NCBI RefSeq assembly: GCF_001522545.3
Contig: NC_031769.1
Span: forward strand, 23,793,617 to 23,857,616
Source: Parus major
Taxonomy: Eukaryota > Chordata > Aves > Passeriformes > Paridae
Direction: 5' to 3'
Length of the DNA stretch: 64,000 nucleotides
In this document: one piece after another, positions 1 to 12,500 of the stretch
How positions within the stretch are numbered: the first letter of the stretch is position 1
Layout: each line of letters begins with the position of its first letter
The notes under the pieces: generated by a model
What the model was told of the DNA's origin: nothing
Database searches by the model: none
Seen by the model: the letters and a program-made list of their open reading frames with translations, nothing else
Translations under genes and position numbers: made by a program

Positions 1-1615
1 CAAATTACTCTGCTCATATAAGCTAAATAACAGTTCTGTTGAAAAACTAAAATCTGATGTGTTTTCCATTGTTTTCTCTTACCTTCTCCTCCTTCTGTGC
101 TTGCTTTTGAATAGAAAATGCTTATACAACCTTTTTATACACTCATTTTTCTTTGAACAGCAGCCAGTCATCATGAAGATTGACACTGTTTCAAGAAACT
201 GTCAGTGGTTATTAATTTGCAAATGATTTGTAAGACAAGTGGAAAGGCCAGATAAACTTAATTTTCTTTGGTGTACTGTGTTTTTTTTCCACTGGCATAT
301 AAATGCTTCTAATCATCAGTTAAAATTGTTCATGCTTTTCATTCCTCTGTAATTACCATTTTCAAAATTAAATGTTAATAAATAAGATGCAGTAAAAGGT
401 TATTGCAACTTTTTTGGTGCATCAGAGGATGTAAACTCAAGGAGAAGGAAGTCTAGTGGGGCTGTGTCATTTTGTGTGATAGAAGTAGCAAGTGTAATTT
501 CTTTTAGCAACTTTTCTGGTCAAAGATCATTCTGAAAGGAATAAAAGCATTGTCTCTCATATAAACAAGCTATTGTTTGAATCAAACCATCCAACATCAT
601 TACTATAAATACAATGCAATAGAGTGGCATCTAATTTGACCAACTAATACAACTAAATTGTGTTCATTTTGGAAATTGCATTGCTGTAATTCAAATTTAA
701 TTTCTTTAATTAATAGATCTAAATTTGGAAACATTCAAAGTGAGCGCTGAATCCTTTGAGATTTTTGTCAGTTTACTTCATGAATCTTAGTTATTCAAAG
801 CTCATTGAGACCAAACTTTAGTTATCTGTAATTGCCTTTTCCAAGTTCTGGGAGCTATGGAAATGTCCACTGTCATTACATTTGGCTCAGGACTGTGGAG
901 TACAAGAGTATGACAAAGCTACCCTTGCCCTGGAAATGGGACTGATCTCAGCAGACAGAATCTGTATTTTGCTTGTAACCATTTGAAGCAGGACCAGTCA
1001 TTCTCCCACTCCATTCTGGGGTCTGTCTGATCAACATCTTTACAAGCACCATGAAATAAACATACTGAAACCAATTGCAAAGAGAAATTTTTAATGGGAC
1101 AGCAGGAGGTCTAAAATAATACCCATAAGATCACCACTGTTACATACTTATTAATCGGGCTTCATGAAGCAAAAATTATTAAAATGATCCTTCATGAAGT
1201 CCTGTCATTTGTGTTTCCTTTGGTTAAAGACAGGATGCCATATCAAGGATCAATACAAACAATACAAACAACAGAAAAAAGGCACTGGTATAAAAGGTAC
1301 AGGAAGCAGCTTCTGTAACCTGCCTAGTTTAAAATTTGTTCCTGAAAATTAAAATGGAGCCAATCTTATGTATAAGAGCAATCGAAGTCTGGATTATTCC
1401 TGTCTGCACACATCTTGTTACCCATCTAGAAAAAATTATTAGGTTGTTTTCCCAATTTTGGACTTGCCTTTTGTTTGACAATTTGTCTGACAATTTTAGG
1501 GAGATAGGAATGGTTGAACCAGACACCTCAATAATGCCCAAAAAAAGCTCAAGTGTCTGTAAAACAGCAGCAAGTAGATAAGCTAAGAATCAAGTGACTT
1601 CTGCACTGTGGAAAG

Positions 1616-1665
1616 CACAACAGACCCTAGCTAAAGGTGGCACAACAGACCCTAGCTAAAGGTGG
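1616..1665. repeat. 25-bp perfect tandem duplication
   Basis: The 25-base unit beginning CACAACAGACCCTAGC occurs twice in direct succession, at 1616-1640 and 1641-1665, with no mismatch. Identity across both copies suggests a recent slippage or duplication, or a polymorphic minisatellite seed. It lies in a moderately GC-rich patch with short ORFs on both strands that I do not recognise. Confidence 0.9.
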
Positions 1666-2242
1666 TTGTTGCTTATTGCCATTCAGTGAAAGAGCTGGCC
1701 AATGCCACAACCCTTCCACTTGTGTGGCCAGGTGCATCATCAGGAACATGAAAGTCTGCCCAAGCCTGGCCATTTCCATTGCTGAGAGTGCATCACATCT
1801 CAAAATCTTACTGACAACAGTGGCATTCATTCCTATGCCACTACAACTTCAAAGCCAGGCTAATTATTTTATTGTCTGGCTAATGGGGAAAACCCTTACT
1901 TGCTGTGAGGTACCACTATCTTGAAGAGAAATCCTGATTCACCAAGACATAATAGAAAAAAAACACTGACTCAGTGGGAAATTCAAACCTGGTCCTTCTC
2001 AGAACGTTATCTATGTGGGTTGCATCTAATAGTGTTAAATAATTTCTGAATTTTGAGGGTTTTCTTCAGGTTTTTGTGATATTTAGAAATCATCCAAATT
2101 TCATCCAAAAACACCGAAAAGGGGAGAATAGTTAAAAATGAGAAATAAAGGTAAGGAAATGAGATAATGAGGTCTACAGCCAAAATCCAGATGTTTTTCT
2201 GTATATTATGCTTTTCTGTACATTATTAGTGTGATTCAAATT

Positions 2243-2280
2243 AATATTTTTAATATTAATATTTTTAATATTAATATTTT
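2243..2280. repeat. AT-only 15-bp tandem repeat, about 2.5 copies
   Basis: The unit AATATTTTTAATATT occurs at 2243-2257 and 2258-2272, with a partial copy to 2280. Each AATATT is self-complementary, so the tract can form cruciform or hairpin structures. No function is implied. Confidence 0.85.
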
Positions 2281-3569
2281 AAAATTATTAAACTACTAAC
2301 AAATTAATTGAAAAACAAGGGCAATGGTTAAATATATGATATGAGGATTTGTTAAATTGACAAGAAAAGCTTTTTCCAGTAGAGTGATGGTGTAGTTACA
2401 CATGTATGTGGTTGTAACTGCAGGTGTTCCCATGGCATTTCTTCCATTCCTATCTGCTCCTCCCCAGTTCCAGACATTATAAGATTCTCACAGAAACATG
2501 TATTTAATATTTAATATTTCTGTCTGAGAACCACATCCTTTTCTTCTCTCTATGTCAGCAGGAAAATAAGAAAGATTTAGCTACATTTCCATATACTGCA
2601 CCAAAAAAAAAAGGATTATTGGTTTAGTCTGTTCTTCTGTCTGGTCAGTACAAATTCCAGGCAAAGACCTTACGCAAATATCTAAGGCATCAAAGATCTG
2701 GAACTAATAGACATTTGGAAGCATAGTGGAGACTTGGATTCATCTCTGTGTCTTTTTTCTTTCCAAAATTGAGCAAAAATTTGATATTTCCATGTGAAAT
2801 GAAAAAAATCCTTTAACATCACATGTCTTCTTTTATAGGGTCAGTAATTTCTGGGTTATACAAGACAACATGCATTTATTAGCCCTTTGCACTGTTTTCA
2901 TATAACATGGGAAGGATCTAAACTTTATGAGTTTAAAGGCAACAAGGAAACAAGAACATAAACCATTTAAGATGTATATCCTAAGTCAGAACAAAGCTGG
3001 AGATCTCTGGCACTTGGATTTCTGCTCTAAGAGCAGCTCCCAGCCCCTTCTGCAGAGGAGTCACAAACTGGTCCAAACATGACCCAGTTTTAATAAGGAC
3101 AATCACCAGCTGGGACTCAAACAGATGGAGTTAGGCCAGGTGGGAGTGGAATGCTTGAACAGAAAATACAGAGTAGCTACCATGTGCCAGCTGCCTGCCA
3201 AGGTGTGGCATGATAAAGGAACCCACTTCTATTGCCCTAGGCTCATATTATTGTTGCCTATGGCAATAGTAATGGTGATCACTGCTTCTCTTCACTGACA
3301 AAGACAACCTTGTGTGACTGGTCTCCTAATTGGAATAATAATTATCCAAAGGTAGGCAGGATAAATTTAGTCCAGGTTATGTTCTTTCATTTTTTATTTC
3401 CTTCCCCCCCACCCCCCACCTCTTTTTTTCTTTTTCCTGGGCATTTTTTCATGAGTTGAAGAGGAGATTTAAAAGAAAAAGTTATGAAGACTGCTCATAA
3501 AATTTTGTTGAAGAGCCTTCCTGTAAATAAAAGACAACACAGATAAATACTCAAAACACATGAACACAG

Positions 3570-4064
3570 GGCTATTAGAGCATCCAAAGGAGAGCAAAGG
3601 AGATAGTAAAGGGTCTGAAGGAGAAGCTGTATGTGGAGCAACTGGGGTCACTTGGTCATTTCAGACTGGAAGAGACTGAAGTTGCATCATTCCAGTCTAC
3701 AGCTTCCTCATGAAGGGAAGAGGAGGGGCAGACACTGATCCCTTTACTCTGATGACCAGTGACAGGACCAGAGGGAAGTCAGGACTGGAACTTCAGGTGT
3801 CACACCTGAAACCATGTCAGGGTGATTTAGGTTGGATATTAGAAAAAGATTCCTCACCCACAGGCTGGTTGGGCACTGGAACAGACTGCCCAGGGAAGTG
3901 GTGACAGCAGCAGGCCCAGCAGAGCTCAAGAAGCATTTGGACAACACTGTCAGACAACTTGGTGTGATTATTGTGGATGCTCCTGTGCAGGGCCAGGAGG
4001 TGAGCTCAATGATCCTTGTGATCCCTTACAACTGCTCTTATTCTGTGATCCTGTGATTCTGTAA
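3570..4064 (+). mobile_element. CR1 LINE 3'-end remnant
   Basis: This is a 5'-truncated CR1 non-LTR retrotransposon copy with the end of ORF2 and the 3' UTR. Around 3706-3800 the + strand encodes a CR1-like stretch (MKGRGG, then DRTRGKSGLEL). The ORF2 carboxy end continues in a different frame from about 3832, reading DIRKRFLTHRLVGHWNRLPR, so at least one frameshift lies between. The element ends in the diagnostic CR1 tail GTGATCCTGTGATTCTGTAA. It is long dead, and truncation at the 5' side is the usual outcome of LINE target-primed insertion. The left edge is approximate. Confidence 0.9.
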
Positions 4065-5788
4065 TTAAGTTCAGAATCTTTGGCAAAAAGAAGGTGGAAG
4101 TGGTTGGGGAGGAGATTGTTTACTCAATGTCTAAGAGATGACAGGCCAGATAGGACTAAGTCTCCAAGAGAAGAATGGAAAGCAGGACACCACTGCAGGA
4201 AGTCAAAGAGGTAGCACGTTATTAAAGCAATCAGTTTGACATTTTTCAAATGAGAAATATTCTGAAACCAAAAATTAATTGCAAGATATTGCTGTTTGGG
4301 AAAAAAATGTTCTGGCCTTAAGTTTTCAGTAGGGAAGAAGTTCTTTCAGTAAGAACTACACTTCTGAAATTCCCTAAATGCTCTTCCTAGAAAAAGAAAC
4401 AAAAAATTATCTGTAAGAAGCTTTCCATTCAGATATCAAAACAGGTACTAGAAAACCTGACAGGTCTTAATTATAATGTTTATAAGAGGCCACAAAAGGT
4501 GTACAAGCAGTTTCCTACAGTCACAGAAGGTGCCAGAGCCTCAAAGTGATTTTATTTTTCTTTTTGAATGAATTTCTGCTCAAACTGCATTTTGATATAG
4601 AGCTTAAGGACTTCCTAACATTTTTGATGGCAGGACTCAGGGGAAGCACCTAACCCTTCTAAACTGACTATGAAAGAAATATTTTTACCAGCCCTTCTTG
4701 GGGAGATGCAATTGATCTCCAGACAGGTTTATTTAAAACAGCTTTTACTGACAGGTATCATTCCCATTCATTAAAGCAGCAGTTCAAATGAAGAACCTGA
4801 AGAAGCCATCAGCTGCCATGGAAGAACTGTAATTAAGACCAAGGTCAGGAGCTGTATTAATGAAAAATAAAGGGCTTCTTCTGAGTGTGGAAGCACAGAG
4901 AATAACAATCCTTTTGAACCTACTTGCAATGTGACAGTTTGTGTACAAAATAACAAGGACTATGCTGAAAGCACAAGTGACCACCACACCACTCTGGTTT
5001 TGAGGAATGCTGCAAAACTATGGGGCAGAAAAATAATGCTATCAGGAAACAATTTTATTTCTCTGTGTGTATCAACCCATGTTTGAATGCAGTGCTACAG
5101 TATGTGTGTGGCCATTTATGGAACCAGTTTAAGTACTCATTTTAGTGATATTTGATTTTAATCTCACAATACATGAGTCTGGACATATTGTTGCAGACAG
5201 ATATCAGAGGACACAACTCTATGCTACTTCCTATTTGGCTGTTATAACTCGTCACCAAAAGAAATTATTATGCTGCAGCTTGACCACCTCTTTTTTTCTA
5301 TGTCCTAGTGGCAAACTGATTATCAAATTCAGCCATTTCAATCAAAGTTCATCAGTTGCCATCTCTCAATCTTTAAGATGCAATATTTTAGTAAAAATCT
5401 TCTTGCTTAAATTTATATTTTATTGTAAGCTTTATGATTTCATTGGTCACTCTTGGTTATAAAAATGTAAGGTTTTTTTTTAAAACAGTTGCAATTAGCA
5501 AGAAAGACCTTGAGAAACATTAATAGTACCAAGAAACACTAAAATGCAAAAAAAAGGCTGAAAAAAGAAAAGATTCTTTCAAAAATGTCTTGAATCTGAG
5601 GAAACAATATCTGAAAGGAAACTGGGTCCTGAAAATAACATTTGACAAACTTTTTATGCCCCAATGCTTCCTATGCATATAAATCCATTTTTATGAGTCA
5701 ATAATTAATGGTTAGATAGTAAAGGTTTTAATAATGCACAAATCCAAGAAGAATAATTGCATTTTTTATTCATAGTGGAAGAGTAGTG
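4065..5788. other. Non-coding stretch, nothing recognised
   Basis: This is AT-rich DNA without a supportable gene, RNA gene or mobile element. The longest open frame (5145-5462, + strand) has random composition and no family motif that I recognise. Confidence 0.6.
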
Positions 5789-5875
5789 TGAGTCATAGAA
5801 ATAATATCCGGATGTCTGTAATCCAACCTCCCACCTAAAGAGAAACTACTGAAAACTAGATCAAGACAGCTGTGG
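5789..5875 (-). mobile_element. Possible highly decayed CR1 3' end
   Basis: On the + strand the segment reads GAGTCATAGAAATAATAT, then ATCCAACCTCCCACCTAAAG, then AACTAGATCAAGACAGC. The order and spacing match the complement of a CR1 3' UTR (tail, ATCCAACC block, then the ACTAGATCA block). Divergence is high and the GGTTGGAAGGG core is lost, so this is a tentative call. Confidence 0.45.
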
Positions 5876-8800
5876 GTTTCTGTACTTATTGTTAATAATA
5901 ATTTGCTCTGTCCCCTTCATTTTTCCAGTACCATAGCAGAAAATATCACAGCAAAGATCAGATGAGTTAAAACTCTGCAAGACACAATAGACATGAACTG
6001 CTTGGATATGGATTCGTTCATTTGGTCAAGTGCCTTGAACACACACACAGCTCTTACCAAAGAAGCAAATCTGTTCCTATTTCAATGCAAAAGATCCAAA
6101 TACAGCATTTGATTTGTGATGAACAGTAATTAATTATCTTCCATCTTTCACTGATGTAGATCAAGATTAACGATGTTATAAAATCAGTATCATTAAATGT
6201 AGAATTTCTCAGAGTACATCTATACATATTCTTTTTTGAAGAGCACATATTTTGAGGTAGAAGCTCTTCTGGAAAAACTTCTGAGGTCTATAATGCAAAG
6301 TACCAGCATTTGTTGGATTAGCATTATCCAGCCTCTCATATTCTTATGGCTTAGTGAAGCTAGAATTACTGGCTTCACTATCATGGAACCATGTCTGACT
6401 TTTTTTTCCTGGAAAAGCTGTCTGGTTCTGCTATGAACCCATTCAAAATCAGATCATACACCTGTGTCTTGCACTGCATATCCTGGCATCTTATGTCAAG
6501 GAAAGAGCTTTTGCTTTGTTCATTTGTGTTGCAAAATTCACATACAAAGGCACACTTCTTCCAGAATAGAACATCTTAACATCCCTGCTGCATCCCTGTG
6601 TCTTAGTCTCTATTTAAAACAAAACTTTGATTTAAATAGATTAATTTAAATAGATGGTGTGAAATCACATTGTACTGATTGAATCATATTGAATTCTACT
6701 TCCGCTATATGATATTATTAGGGAACTTGTGCTTCCCTGAACTCAGTGATTTGATGCTTGTGCACTCTGAAAAACAAGCCCCCTGAACAAATTGCTAAGG
6801 GGTTTTCTTATTTATATCCAGTGCAGAGATATATAGTCATTATATTCTTTTTCTAAAAAAAACCACATTGCTAAAATGCAAAGAAGTGAAATGAAGGCTG
6901 TCATAACCGTGAAATAAAAAAGTCTCCTAGCTATATTGTAAAGAGAACTGTCAGCTGCACAAAGCATATGAAATCAATCGTGTAAGATGGAAGTAAATGT
7001 TTTTAAGTGAGTAACTGAATCAGGAAAAATATGGTACCTTTCATTACCATAAAGAAAAGAGGTAATTCTCACATTAAGTTGGTGTTAACACACTCCTACC
7101 ACAGTTTGTATTTCTGTTGACTTTTATTATACATTAACTGCCAACTACTGCTTAAGTTCTGTCACATTCTAGAACCTCTGCCATCTTCACACTAATTTTA
7201 TCCCTTCTTCAAACTAATAGGATTTCCAGGAAACTCTAGACATGTATCAAGAGTGATACTTACAGCAGAAGAGTCAAAAGTTAAGTATAAATTATTAGTC
7301 ATGAATATATAAGTGCTTTTTAAACAATTTTTAATGAGTGAATTCATTAAAGCATTTGCATGGATTGACATTTTACTGATCAAAGGCCACATTTAACTAC
7401 TGCTTTCTTTTTTTATTTGTTTCCTGAGGATGGTCAACAAGCATAAATATTTCCTGTATTCTGTAGCTTCCTAGGGTCAGCAGAAGGAAGCTCAGAATAG
7501 TACATGTGCATGCTGCTTACCAAAATTTTGACTTGCTTTCTTCTCTTTTACCACTGTGAAGCAAAGCCACCACCAAGTTAGCAATGCTATTTACAGAGGT
7601 ACCTTTCAGGTTAAGCTTCTGAAGACTTCATATGCCTGTATATGAATATGCTGGAAGAACTAATGAAGGATTATGCAAATAATAGTAAGTTTTAATTAAA
7701 GTGTTCTCATGGTGTGGTAACAAACAAACTTGATTATGTGAACTGTAAAGCAGCTTCAAAAATTCCTTACATTTAAATATTTTCTCAATTCTCTTTCAGT
7801 TAGAATGTGTACAAATGTTATTTGAGTCATTTTTGTGTTTTTAAATTCTTCCTCTTTGTTTCAATAGTCCAAAGCAGAAACATAACCAAAAAAAAAGGAG
7901 ATCATAGAATTTTTTTTTTTTACCTCAGTTTTCCTAAAAATGTTTTTTATTCAAGGAAATGTGGTTTGAAAAAAAAAAAAAAACAGTGGGGTTTTGTGTT
8001 GCTGCTTTGGGTTTGGGTTTTTCTTGTTTTTTGTTTTTTTCATGGGAGAGGGAAATATGTTGAGTCAGGAAACAGATATGAAAAGATCTGACTAAATGAA
8101 ATAATGTTTCTTGCAAGTCCATGCATTTTCCTTTGTAAATAAAAGACATGATAGGTCCATTTGCTGTGCAAATACTTCATTGGCTTTGAGTTAATGAGCT
8201 CCCTAAGAGATATTTAGCAGGCAGAGCTGTGCTTTGTGGGATATCTGGTAAATGTGAGTTTACCCTTTATACCCAGTGTTACCAGCAATGATGGAAGGTG
8301 TAGATTAGTGGAGGCACAGAACAATAGGATTGTACTGCATGTCTGCATAGCTGTGTTGGTTTGCTGTGCCAGTTTCTCTCACACCAGGGAATTCTAACAA
8401 TTTTGCATCAAAGGATGGCTGCTGACCCTCCAAATTCCTCATTAACCTGTATGAGCCCTCTTCGGCCCCTTCAACTGAAGTCACTACAATGCAGCTGATC
8501 TCACAATTTGCCATTTACTTCCACTATGATCTACCAGTAAGCCATGAACCAGAATATGCAAATCTCTGCCTACACAGGATTTAGGCAACAGAGCTAAGTC
8601 TCAGTCAAATTGATTGAATACTCAAAAAAAAAAAAAATAAAAAAAATCCACACCTATTTATTGAAACCAGAATGCAAATTTACTTTCCCACTTAGAACTC
8701 TTTGTTCTTGTTTTCAGAAAGTGGATATCTATTTGCATAAATGTTTCCTAAAGTAGTCATGAATATTCATGTGTGCATATGCCTCTATCTTGAAAGTTCT

Positions 8801-9317
8801 TGGGAGGCTGAGGGAAGAGGAAAAATTATTCAGCCTGACACAAAATAAAACCATGTTGGTCTGGTCATGAGTCAGGAACTTACCAGACACAAACAGCCAA
8901 AATGGTGGTGGGAGCTTGTTTGGGAAGCTGAAATTTCTTCTACTTAATTCATCACTCTCAGAAAAGTGAAGTTTATCTGTAATCCTGAACAAAGATAACA
9001 GCAAATTTAAAGCAGTAAGCTCCCACTTCCGACAATTTTCTTGCTCCTTTTTTATTAGTTGTATGGAAAAGTACTGAATACCCATAGCAGGCTTAAAGCT
9101 GGCCTTTCTCACACAGCTTTCAGAATGGCTTCTCCAGAAACCAAAGGAATGTTCCTGGGGATCTGCCACCAGTGTCAGGCCTATTCAAGTGCTCAGGTCT
9201 GGACAGTCACGGGATGTGAGCAAGCCTTACTCTGGAAACCATGTGACAGTACACATGTCAGTGTGATCACATCCATCTGAAACACACAACATCCTAGATT
9301 ACTGCACACCTGAACCA
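5876..9317. other. Non-coding stretch with A/T homopolymer patches
   Basis: No gene is supported. A and T runs lie at about 7890-8040 and 8621-8647. An open frame of 146 codons on the - strand (8729-9169) has no recognised domain, signal peptide or repeat, and I treat it as chance. Short frames elsewhere overlap one another on both strands. Confidence 0.55.
7890..8040. repeat. A/T homopolymer-rich low-complexity region
   Basis: Runs of 9 A, 12-13 T and 15 A are followed by a T/G-rich stretch (GGGTTTGGGTTTTTC, then TTGTTTTTTGTTTTTTT). This is low complexity and prone to slippage or sequencing error. I do not see a complete retroposon attached to the A runs. Confidence 0.8.
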
Positions 9318-9592
9318 AGAATGGCCTGGGTCAGAAGAGACCATAAAGACCATCCAGTTCCAACCCCAGTCCTGCAGGCAGGGACACCTTCCTCTAGACC
9401 AATTGCTCAGAGTCCCATCCAGCCTAGTTTTGAACACTTCCAGGGATCAGGCACCCACAACTTCTCTGAGAAAAACATTTCAGTGCCTCAACACCCTCAC
9501 AGTAAAGAATTTATTCCTAATATCTAATCTAAACCTACACTCCTTCAGTTTGAACAAATTCTTCCTTGTCCTGTCACTAAATGCTCTTGAAG
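9318..9592 (-). mobile_element. CR1 LINE 3'-end remnant
   Basis: Read on the + strand this is the complement of a CR1 3' end: GGGTCAGAAGAGACCATAAA, CATCCAGTTCCAACCCC, GCAGGCAGGGACACCTTCC, CAGAGTCCCATCCAGCCTAG, then the CTTCCAGGGATCAGGCACCC block and CCTAATATCTAATCTAAACC. These blocks are in standard CR1 order. The tail is degraded to AGAATGG. The open frames that cross it on the + strand are antisense artefacts of this repeat. Confidence 0.92.
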
Positions 9593-12500
9593 TCTGTAAA
9601 GTAGTTGAGTTTCAGTCCACTCAACTAATTAAATTTTCTTTGTCGGTTTATTTTCCACTGGCTATGTGAGAATGTAATTTAAAAAGCAATAAATAAAAAA
9701 GGACTGATTTACCAACAGAACACTTACATATTCCAAACTTTTCTTAGTAAACATATTAGAATTGGAAATAAACTTCTGAAACAGACTATTTTCTCTCCTT
9801 GCCATGAATTAAAAGAAAATAAATTACATAAAAAAGTAAATTTGCATTTTATATTTTTTCTTATAATGAAGCTATGTGCCATTACATGGAACCTTCCCTA
9901 ACTTCTCACGAGGAAAATTTAAAACTTATTTCTATATAAAACATTTCTCTAGGGAGAGTTTTGTAGCTTATTGATCATGGATATCATGGTGTGGAAAGGA
10001 AAAAAGGGATACAAGAATTGTACTTGTCTTAGCTATGCTTGGCTTTCATATGTTCCCAAATGGAGCCTCAAACTGAAAAAAGAGAAGGAAATTGATCATA
10101 AAATTTCTGGTTTACTTTTTTCCACACAAACAGCTCTACAGGAAAAGTTTCTGTCAACAATGCCTGTAAGTGAACACGTTCCTAAATATTCACTGATCAT
10201 AGGAGTTAGTCTGCTATCAGTATTCATCTTTTGGATACAAGAAATATTGTATAATAATTGTAGAAAATAAAAATACTATCATATTTCAGGATATATGGTT
10301 GCATAGTCCTCTCCTATTGCTTTTGGTATCTTTTTCTTCTTAGTTTTCTTCATGAATCACTTGGATAAACACGATTTAGAACTTATTTTAATTTATCTTA
10401 AATCACTACTCTTTTCCTTTTCCAGCCCAATTAAAAAGAAACCGTTTTTTCTTTCTTAGCATATTTTTCTTAGTTAAAAGCCAGACTCCTGCTATAGTCC
10501 CATAGATTTTAGGAGAGAAGAAAGATATTATCAAGAAGGACTTTAGGCAATGCTGACATATCTCCTTTAAGTTTATAAATAAAATGGTTAATAACAACTT
10601 TGTTTCCTTCTTTTTATGTAAAATGTAGAAGGGCACTTCTCTTGCTCCTCTATATTTTGCACAGTGCATAGGAAATTTCTCTATGACTTCAAAGACTCCA
10701 GGAATATGGAAATACTTGAGCAGACGACAAAAGAGCTATGTAGGGTTTGTCTAGGTAGGAATGTGTTCTGGAACTGCACATCTGAGAAACATGTGGCTCT
10801 CATTAGCCCATAAGCTGGATAGAGCATTTACTAGGATTGAAAGAGGCACAACTAACCATGAGGGACTGAACATCCTCTGTCCCCTTGGTATTTAGAAGAA
10901 CAGAGCAGCATGGGGTCTTAAAGCTAACACTAAACTCTTATGCAGCTTTTTGCTTTTGCACAGCCTCATACATTTTGCAAATGAGTTTTGATGAAGTATC
11001 TCATTTTTCATGTAGCATTTTGATCCCAGTTTGTGATTAGGCACTTAAAAAATGCAGCTACAGCAGAGAGAATCCTTCTAAAATGGCCCAAATTCACTGT
11101 AGATGAGCAGAGTTTACAGACCTAGCAGAGAATTTTCCATCTCTTCTGTGGAATACTAGAGGAAACACTCATGGCAGGATCCTTGGAGGCATATTTACAG
11201 ATTGTTTTTAGAAGGCTACGAAGTCTCACAGCTGTTTGTTGGTTTGGTTTTTTTTTTCATATGGATTTATACTTGTTTCTTTATGTGTACACATCAGGGC
11301 TCCACATAGGCTGAGGGCTCCCCAGCACATGTCCAGGGCTCTCCCCAGTCCCAGAACTGGGTTGCCTTGAGGACCTGAGTGCAGGGGATGCATTCAGGGT
11401 GGTAAGAGCACATTTCCAAAAACTTCCTTACAACCATCGCACTTCAGGCTCCATGGAACATTCATAACCAATCTGACAGAGGGCTGAAACATCTCAGGGC
11501 AGCAAGGGCCAGCCAGCAAAGGCAGAGCCAGACAGGTTCATGGCTGTCTCCTGTGGAGAAAAACCTTATTGACCTTGAAAATACATTTTAAAACTGAGAA
11601 CTGATAAAAATACAGCTCAGGGCACTACTTTGATCAGTGTTCCACTCTGGGTCATGCTGAAGTTATAAGACCGTGGTGACAGTAATGACTCTGTTTGAAT
11701 AACTCAAAAAGAGCTTTCTCACAGGAACATTTGGTAAAGTATTTGCAATACATTGTGGTCCCTACCGTAGGGGACAGATATGGCATTGATTTGTGTGAAT
11801 TATCACTGAACGTAGTAAAAAACCCAGCAAATTACTTGTCCTACAGATTCCTGTTGGGCCTTGGGGAGGGTGTAGGGAGTTGCATACAAATTAAAGTGGG
11901 GCTCTCTGTGCATTAAAGAAGATTGGCATTTATAATTTTAAAGGCTTTAAAAGGTACTCATGGGTTAAAAGTGTGTAGATATGCAATGAAACCTGTTTGT
12001 GCAGCAGTACAGATCAATATCCAGGGAGTGGCACTGCATGAAAGGAAAGAACTCACACAAGGGCTGTGGACTTATTCATATTTTCACAACCTTCATCCTG
12101 AATTTTTTCAGGATCCTACAAAACTTCTGTTGGCTTTATCATTCCAAGGGACAGGATTTGCCCACATACACACAGAGGAAACAACAGTCTGTTTTCTTCA
12201 TATCCCACAGTCCTGCTAGAGCACCTAAGGAGCCTGGTAAATGGAAAACTAGAGAAAGAAAAAGAGGTTCCTTGCTTTGGCTGAAAGGCGCCCTGCTATC
12301 TCCTTCTGTTTCATGATAGCATGTTTCCAGTAAAGATGTGCTGCCAGAATTGACTTACGTATGTGATTCCTGGTGTCCTTCCTCCGCTAGCTCTTGCAGT
12401 GCAGGCAAACTTAAAAATAACAGAATCTGAAGATGAGACCTTTACTGGAGATTTGCTTTATGGTTGGTAAAGAAAAGGTCAGGAAAAGAGTAAATATCTT

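Larger units (their letters stand above)
1..3569. other. AT-rich non-coding stretch, no gene seen
   Basis: I see no exon, RNA gene or recognisable mobile element here. The open frames are short and overlap on both strands, as expected by chance. Local oddities are a 25-bp tandem duplication near 1.6 kb, an AT-only 15-bp tandem repeat near 2.25 kb, and a C/T-rich tract at about 3397-3438 with runs of seven and six C's. Very old repeats may be present but unrecognisable by eye. Confidence 0.6.

Noticed and set aside
8729..9169. 146-codon open frame on the - strand
   Set aside because: No domain, signal peptide or familiar motif, no splice context and ordinary AT-rich composition. A frame this long is plausible by chance in 64 kb read six ways.
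9321..9669. Two open frames on the + strand
   Set aside because: They are antisense translations of a CR1 3' end.
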